Origin: an uncultured Lachnospiraceae bacterium
Lineage (GTDB): Bacteria; Bacillota; Clostridia; Lachnospirales; Lachnospiraceae
Reading direction: 5' to 3'
Assembly: GCA_900539175.1 (NCBI GenBank)
Contig: UQAW01000012.1
Location: forward strand, 6,173-70,172
DNA length: 64,000 bases
The notes beneath the pieces were generated by a model, which was given only the letters and a program-made list of their open reading frames with translations, had not been told where the DNA came from and did no database searches. The stretch's first letter is position 1. The number at the start of each line of letters is the position of its first letter. This document shows positions 59,791 to 64,000 of the stretch, piece after piece. The position numbers were made by a program, and so were the translations under genes.

Positions 59791-60603
59791 TCAGAAGTTT
59801 TGATTATTGACTGCAGCAAGGATGATCTCGTCATCAATGATCTGGCGTTCCTGCTGGGCACCGATCGTCAAGGCATCCGTCATGATGTTATCGATGAGGC
59901 GTGGATTGTCGTGGGAGTATCCGTGGATAGCGCCAAGAGCAGCTTCGCTGATGATGCTGCGTGAAGCACTGGCATAGTTCAGTTTGTGAAGGATATATTC
60001 TGATACTTCATGGTCATCGAGCCCTTCATAATTATAATGGATGGTGATGCGCTGACGGAGTGCTTCATGGATCGGTTTGCGGAGGATGTCATTTAGGTGT
60101 GACTCACCGCAGAGGATCAGGGTAAAGCAGTTCAGGAAATCATAGCCGTAATTCATGAGCATCTTGATGTCATTAAGGATGCCATTGCTGAGGTACTGGG
60201 CTTCATCGATGGCAAGGAGCAGGGGCTGGTGCTTGTCTCGGTACAGGTAGGTGATCTGTTCTTGGATGGCCCTGAACATGGCCGGTTTACCGTTTTTATC
60301 AGAGACACCCAGAATGGAACAGAACTGTTTATAGAAGTCAGCGACACTGATGGTGGACAGGCACATATACTCCATATGGTACTGGTTGGGGTTCAGGCTT
60401 TTGGCAAAACACCGGAGTGCATAGGATTTCCCCATGCCGGGAAGTGCGGTAAAAACCCCGATCCCCCTGATGTTTTTCAGGTGGTTGAGACGGACATTCA
60501 TTTCCATAAAGTCTTTGGAGCGGAAGTACTCCCTTTCTTTGGGCTGCTGTTTGGCAAAAGGGTTGAAAACAAGTCCATAAAAAGAGTTATAAACCATGGT
60601 CAT
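59791..60603 (-). CDS. ExeA/TniB-type AAA ATPase, probable transposition helper
   Basis: A 270-residue ATPase. NSFYGLVFNPFAKQ is the typical ExeA-like start, FTALPGMGKSYALRCF the Walker A (about residues 51-66), LLLAIDEAQYL the Walker B, and RQRITIHYNYEGLDDHE plus GYSHDNPRLIDNIM the C-terminal parts. Such proteins pair with a DDE transposase, which should precede it on the minus strand, but no transposase is found in the 330 bases upstream, so this is an orphan half of an element. GGAGGATGACC precedes the ATG. Confidence 0.85.
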   Translation of the reverse strand: MTMVYNSFYGLVFNPFAKQQPKEREYFRSKDFMEMNVRLNHLKNIRGIGVFTALPGMGKSYALRCFAKSLNPNQYHMEYMCLSTISVADFYKQFCSILGVSDKNGKPAMFRAIQEQITYLYRDKHQPLLLAIDEAQYLSNGILNDIKMLMNYGYDFLNCFTLILCGESHLNDILRKPIHEALRQRITIHYNYEGLDDHEVSEYILHKLNYASASRSIISEAALGAIHGYSHDNPRLIDNIMTDALTIGAQQERQIIDDEIILAAVNNQNF

Positions 60604-60884
60604 CCTCCGATCTTTGAATAGTCAATTGCGGGTCCATTGTTACGCATGGTGTGGCAGTTTTCATATTTATTGGTCTTACGGATCGGGAAACGGTTTCCTT
60701 CATATAAGATGAAAGCATGTGCCGATAATAATCTGCTGCATAGTTACGGTAGGTGAGAACTATAATTTGACGCGGGACAGTGGTGGAAAAAATCTGGAAG
60801 TTCACAACTGAAAGCACTTGTGAGGGAATAAGATGCTAAAACTGTGAATCAATCTGATTGTTGCAAAGAATCAATTAAAATATA
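60604..60884. other. gene-free stretch upstream of the orphan ATPase
   Basis: Nothing with a good start. A 76-codon minus-strand frame (60587-60817) overlaps the ATPase start and could be the ruined 3' end of a transposase, but no DDE motif is visible. Confidence 0.4.
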
Positions 60885-60913
60885 TTGACGAACGTTAAAA
60901 CGTACGCCATAAT
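60885..60913 (+). promoter_or_regulatory. promoter and operator of the toxin-antitoxin pair
   Basis: TTGACG (60885-60890), a 17-base spacer and CATAAT (60908-60913). The spacer contains the palindrome ACGTT-AA-AACGT (60892-60903), a likely antitoxin-binding site for autoregulation. Confidence 0.75.
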
Positions 60914-60934
60914 AAAGAAAAAAGAGGTGATATC

Positions 60935-61186
60935 ATGACAGCAATTACAGCAACAAAAGCCAGAGAGAATATTTATCAGTTGATACAGGACGTAAATGTA
61001 AGCTGCACTCCAGTAACAATTACTAATACCAGAGGAAAAAACGCAGTTCTGATCGGTGAAGATGACTGGAAAGCGATTGAAGAAACGCTGTATCTGATGT
61101 CTGTTCCTGGTATGACAGAATCTATCATTGAGGGAGGAAATACGGATATTTCCGAATGCCTTGATGAGTCAGAGGTGGAATGGTAA
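60935..61186 (+). CDS. YefM/Phd-type antitoxin
   Basis: An 83-residue protein. TAITATKARENIYQLIQDVN is the Phd/YefM DNA-binding start, VTITNTRGKNAVLIGEDDWKAIEETLYL the conserved core, and the acidic tail (DISECLDESEVEW) the toxin-binding end. AGAGGTGAT precedes the ATG. Its stop codon overlaps the toxin start. Confidence 0.92.
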   Translation: MTAITATKARENIYQLIQDVNVSCTPVTITNTRGKNAVLIGEDDWKAIEETLYLMSVPGMTESIIEGGNTDISECLDESEVEW

Positions 61187-61476
61187 TGTACAGGATTATT
61201 TATACAAAACAGGCTGCTAAAGATATAAAGAACTTGAAATCCTGTGGATTAGACAAAAAAGCCAGAGAATTGACTGAGATTATGAAAAAAAATCCGTTTC
61301 AGAATCCTCCGGCATATGAGAAGCTGGCAGGAAATTTACAGGGATATTGTTCAAGAAGAATCAATATTCAGCATAGGATTGTATTTCAGGTCATAGAAGA
61401 ACCCAACGCACATGAAGAAATTGATTATGCAGGATATGTAAAGATTATCCGTATGTGGACATATTATGAAAGATGA
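61186..61476 (+). CDS. YoeB/Txe-type toxin
   Basis: A 96-residue ribosome-dependent mRNA endonuclease of the RelE superfamily. YRIIYTKQAAKDIKNLKSCG, NPFQNPPAYEKLAGNLQGYCSRRINIQHRIVFQV and the end VKIIRMWTYYE, where YoeB has its catalytic arginine and tyrosine/histidine. Start and antitoxin stop share a base (TAATG), so translation is coupled. Confidence 0.9.
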   Translation: MYRIIYTKQAAKDIKNLKSCGLDKKARELTEIMKKNPFQNPPAYEKLAGNLQGYCSRRINIQHRIVFQVIEEPNAHEEIDYAGYVKIIRMWTYYER

Positions 61477-62096
61477 TGTCTGATAACAGTATTTTGATAA
61501 CAAATTGATAACACCGTTCAGTACAGCCTATAGACTTAGGACAGTGGAACACATATAAAACCAGATAGAATCATAATATTTATACAGAAATGTATAGTGG
61601 TAAGGATTTATTTGCGAGTTTGAATAATATTGAAAAGCCTGGAAACCCTTGTAAATACTGAGTTTTCAGGCTTTGACTTTGCCTAAGTGTACCAGAAGTA
61701 TACCACGTTTTTAAATTAAATTTGATGATTTTGATAATACAGTGGTTATTGCAGGAACCTATACATTTATGGATGTTATTCATGCTTTGAAACGGACAGA
61801 GTATATACCTTATGATGCAAATAGAATAGTCGTGCATGCTATAAATCCATTTAAAACTACATATTCTATTGAGTTTTCAGATGATATTATGAGAAGATCT
61901 TTAACCGAGCAAGCGCTTTTGCCTGCAAACGCCGGATTTTCAAGGCTTTTTTGTTTCACGATTTGCCTAAAATTTGTTTAGGGGAATTATTTCAGGAAGT
62001 TCACATGTGAAAGGTTGACAAATTCATAAAAACAAGTATAATAAACTCACGATACACCAACTTATGAGTTTGAAAGTGTGAAGAAGGGAGAAAGCT
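61477..62096. other. 620-base stretch without a supported gene
   Basis: Near its start are TTGATAACAAATTGATAAC repeats; 61634-61646 and 61662-61674 form a 13-bp inverted repeat with one mismatch (AAAGCCTGGAAAC and GTTTTCAGGCTTT). A 79-codon frame at 61742-61981 has no ribosome site and may be a remnant. TTGACA (62016-62021) with TATAAT (62038-62043) gives a short 16-base-spaced promoter for the next gene. Confidence 0.5.
62016..62043 (+). promoter_or_regulatory. promoter of the DUF234-type ATPase gene
   Basis: TTGACA (62016-62021) and TATAAT (62038-62043) with a 16-base spacer, about 54 bases before the start codon. Confidence 0.65.
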
Positions 62097-63488
62097 ATGT
62101 TTTATTGTCGAGAAGAAGAACTTCAAACAATGAACCGGCGCTATGAAAAGGGACAGTTTGAGTGTGTTGTTATATATGGGAGGCGACGTGTAGGTAAGAC
62201 TGCTTTGATTAACGAGTTCTGTAAAGGAAAGCCAACGGTTTATTTTTCGGCGTTAAATGCCTCTTCGCAGGAAAACCTGGAAGCACTCTCAAAAGCTATT
62301 TATTGCTGCAAAAATCCGGACAGCTCCAGTTTTCCTACTTACCGAAGTTATGAGGATGCTCTGGACGAGATTACAACCATGTCGGCTCATAAACGAATGG
62401 TATTTGTAATTGATGAGTACCCATATCTGGCAAAGGCCGAGAAGTCATTTTCATCACGGCTTCAGCATATTATTGATCATCGATGGCAGGACGGAGAGCT
62501 TTATCTGATTTTGTGCGGCTCTTCTATGAGTTTTATGGAATACCAGGTATTAGGTTATGAGAGTCCCCTTTATGGACGCCGCACAGCACAGTTTAAAGTA
62601 CAGGCACTGACCTACCGTGAGATCACAGCATTTCATCCAGATCTGTCGGCACCGGATCAGGCGCTTTTATATGGTGTGACCGGCGGTATTCCGCACTATA
62701 TCAATAAGCTCGAGGTTGAAAAAGATTTAGACGAAGCGCTTCTGGAAAATCTGTTTGATACTTCCAGTTACCTTTTTGAAGAACCGGAAAATTTACTGAA
62801 ACAAGAACTGCGGGAGCCGGCAATCTATAATTCCGTTATCACGGCTATTGCAGGGGGAGCCAGTCATTCCAATGAAATTTCTACAAAAGTAGGACTCGAA
62901 TCAGGCGTATGTGCAAAATACCTTAAGGTGTTGTTAAATTTGGGGATTTTGAAGAAGGAAACCCCAATCACCGAGAAACCCGGAAAGAAGACGGTCTATG
63001 CCATCGGTGATAATTTTTTTCGCTTCTGGTACCGTTTTGTTCCACGAAATATGTCCGTAATTAGTGCCAGACGTATGCATCAGGTTTACGAGCAGGCGGT
63101 AAAACAATATTTTCCGGACTATATGGGATTGGTCTTTGAAAAAATGTGTCAGGAATACCTGCTTCGTTATGCGACCGATCTTCCTATTCTGTTAAGTGAT
63201 ATTGGGCAGTGGTGGGGAACAGATGCAAAAAACAGAAAAGAAATACAGATCGACATTGTTGGAATGTCAGTGGAAAGAAACGAGTATTTGATCGGTTCCT
63301 GCAAATATCGGAACGAGAAGATTGGAATAGAGGAGTTGGAGTTGATCCGCAGATACGCTTTGGTGTTCCGTAAAAATGGAACATTCCATTATTACATCTT
63401 TTCCAAGGGAGGATTTACGCCGGCACTCATAGAGGCTGCAGACAAAGGTGAGGTTACGCTGTTGACGTTAGACGATCTTTATAAGTAA
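62097..63488 (+). CDS. archaeal-type AAA ATPase with DUF234 C-terminal domain
   Basis: A 463-residue protein. Walker A IYGRRRVGKTALINEF (about residues 26-41), Walker B MVFVIDEYPYLAKAE, LILCGSSMSFM, a winged-helix middle (SNEISTKVGLESGVCAKYLKVLLNLG), DNFFRFWYRFV, and a nuclease-like end with QIDIVGMSVERNEYLIGSCKY. It is a common accessory ATPase of uncertain role, distantly like the DUF4143-type gene on the other side of the locus. AAGGGAG precedes the ATG. Confidence 0.88.
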   Translation: MFYCREEELQTMNRRYEKGQFECVVIYGRRRVGKTALINEFCKGKPTVYFSALNASSQENLEALSKAIYCCKNPDSSSFPTYRSYEDALDEITTMSAHKRMVFVIDEYPYLAKAEKSFSSRLQHIIDHRWQDGELYLILCGSSMSFMEYQVLGYESPLYGRRTAQFKVQALTYREITAFHPDLSAPDQALLYGVTGGIPHYINKLEVEKDLDEALLENLFDTSSYLFEEPENLLKQELREPAIYNSVITAIAGGASHSNEISTKVGLESGVCAKYLKVLLNLGILKKETPITEKPGKKTVYAIGDNFFRFWYRFVPRNMSVISARRMHQVYEQAVKQYFPDYMGLVFEKMCQEYLLRYATDLPILLSDIGQWWGTDAKNRKEIQIDIVGMSVERNEYLIGSCKYRNEKIGIEELELIRRYALVFRKNGTFHYYIFSKGGFTPALIEAADKGEVTLLTLDDLYK

Positions 63489-63698
63489 TGTGTGGTGAAT
63501 CGCGGCGGTTTGATTTTTTGTGTCGCTTTTGTATATAAATGAAAAGAAGTGATCATGTTACTATTGGGGTGGTTATTCATGACCATGAGAAATATGAGGG
63601 ACATACACTGGAGGATCAGTTTGTTTCTGCATCAGTGAACGCACTGGCAAAAGAGATAGGGGAAGCCGGTGAATATATGGCTTCCTCACGTCCCCAAT

Positions 63699-64000
63699 TT
63701 ATGCTAATCCGCACTTTTTATATGCGGCTGTAAACAGAATAACAGTAATAAGCATATTCACTATAACGATACAAACATTTCCCGCCTCGAGTTGAAGGTT
63801 ATTTACTTGACCAATCATAAGGCTAATTTGCTCTGTATAAGTAAATTTTGCTATTTTAGCAATAGTAGTATTGAATAATGACAACATCGGTACAAAGGAA
63901 AAAATCATCATGACGGGAATAGATATTGATGTAGCCATCATTTGTGGAGACTGTAATTAATTCTGTGTAAACTCTAAATGAGCTATATATCCTCTTGGAT
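63699..64000 (-). pseudogene. frameshifted C-terminal part of an ABC-2 type permease
   Basis: The minus strand reads SPQMMATSISIPVMMIFSF with two hydrophobic helices and ends AAYKKCGLA. Upstream, the same frame meets a stop after a few codons, while another frame reads YSSFRVYTELIT to the window edge. One base of shift near 63950 joins them as ELIT-SPQMMATS. The start lies outside the window. The joined reading looks like the end of a multidrug or lipid ABC permease. Confidence 0.6.

Noticed and set aside
61742..61981. 79-codon frame with GTG start
   Set aside because: No ribosome site; at most a remnant.
63539..63733. 64-codon plus-strand frame (MKRSDHVTIGVVIHDH...)
   Set aside because: No ribosome site, no family recognised, and its 3' end overlaps the permease remnant on the other strand.
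1..64000. CRISPR arrays and rRNA genes
   Set aside because: No regularly spaced short direct repeats and no rRNA sequence were seen.

Overview
The window looks like chromosomal DNA of a Lachnospiraceae-type member of Clostridia (Firmicutes). The evidence is the gene families present (SpoVB/MurJ-type flippases, LuxS, an Rrf2/IscR regulator with IscS and IscU, an anaerobic NrdD reductase, T7b-type secretion genes), strong AGGAGG ribosome sites, sigma-A type promoters with 17-base spacers, and moderate GC in the core genes. I cannot name a species.

Bases 1-39200 are mostly housekeeping. In order: sugar nucleotidyltransferase, glmM, a TPR lipoprotein and hflX; an NrdR-type control region with an anaerobic ribonucleotide reductase carrying a fused glutaredoxin-like tail; a long-stem intergenic element; a SpoVB-like flippase; an iron-sulfur/tRNA-thiolation operon (iscR-like, iscS, iscU, mnmA, PHP phosphatase); glycolysis (gap, pgk, tpiA); a five-gene ATP-grasp / alpha-E / transglutaminase / AstE-like operon; a sigma-like protein; thiC with a TPP riboswitch; hisH-hisF, ung and a MurJ-like flippase; luxS; rluA-type, lactonase and aroC genes; corA behind a consensus promoter and a long structured leader; a rhomboid-like protein; pyk, a lysA-like gene and tRNA-Leu(CAA).

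From 39200 on the window is accessory: a methyltransferase, a truncated phosphatase, a DUF4143-type ATPase, and then a tyrosine recombinase enclosed by perfect 28-bp inverted repeats. The enclosed segment also carries a near-consensus promoter pointing left, out of the segment. Inversion would aim this promoter at the secretion locus that starts at about 44.1 kb. As written, its transcript would run into a hairpin plus U-run just outside the left repeat. I read this as a probable phase switch caught in the OFF orientation.

The locus from 44.7 to 59.5 kb is visibly AT-richer than its surroundings and encodes a type VII-like secretion system: an SPFH/zinc-ribbon protein, an FHA-FtsK ATPase of the EssC type, a YukD-like ubiquitin fold protein, three WXG100 proteins, a larger LXG-like candidate effector, a six-helix membrane protein (candidate immunity), a DUF4176 protein, a PP2C phosphatase, a membrane Ser/Thr kinase with all catalytic motifs, two paralogous membrane-associated proteins, a zinc-ribbon/TPR protein and a YidD-like protein. 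I see no separate YukC/EssB, YueB/EsaA or EssA. The kinase, with its two membrane segments, may stand in for the pseudokinase YukC/EssB. Kinase, phosphatase and FHA domain together suggest phosphorylation control of secretion.

The last 4.5 kb hold an orphan transposition-type ATPase, a YefM/YoeB-type toxin-antitoxin pair, a DUF234-type ATPase and a frameshifted ABC permease fragment running off the right edge.
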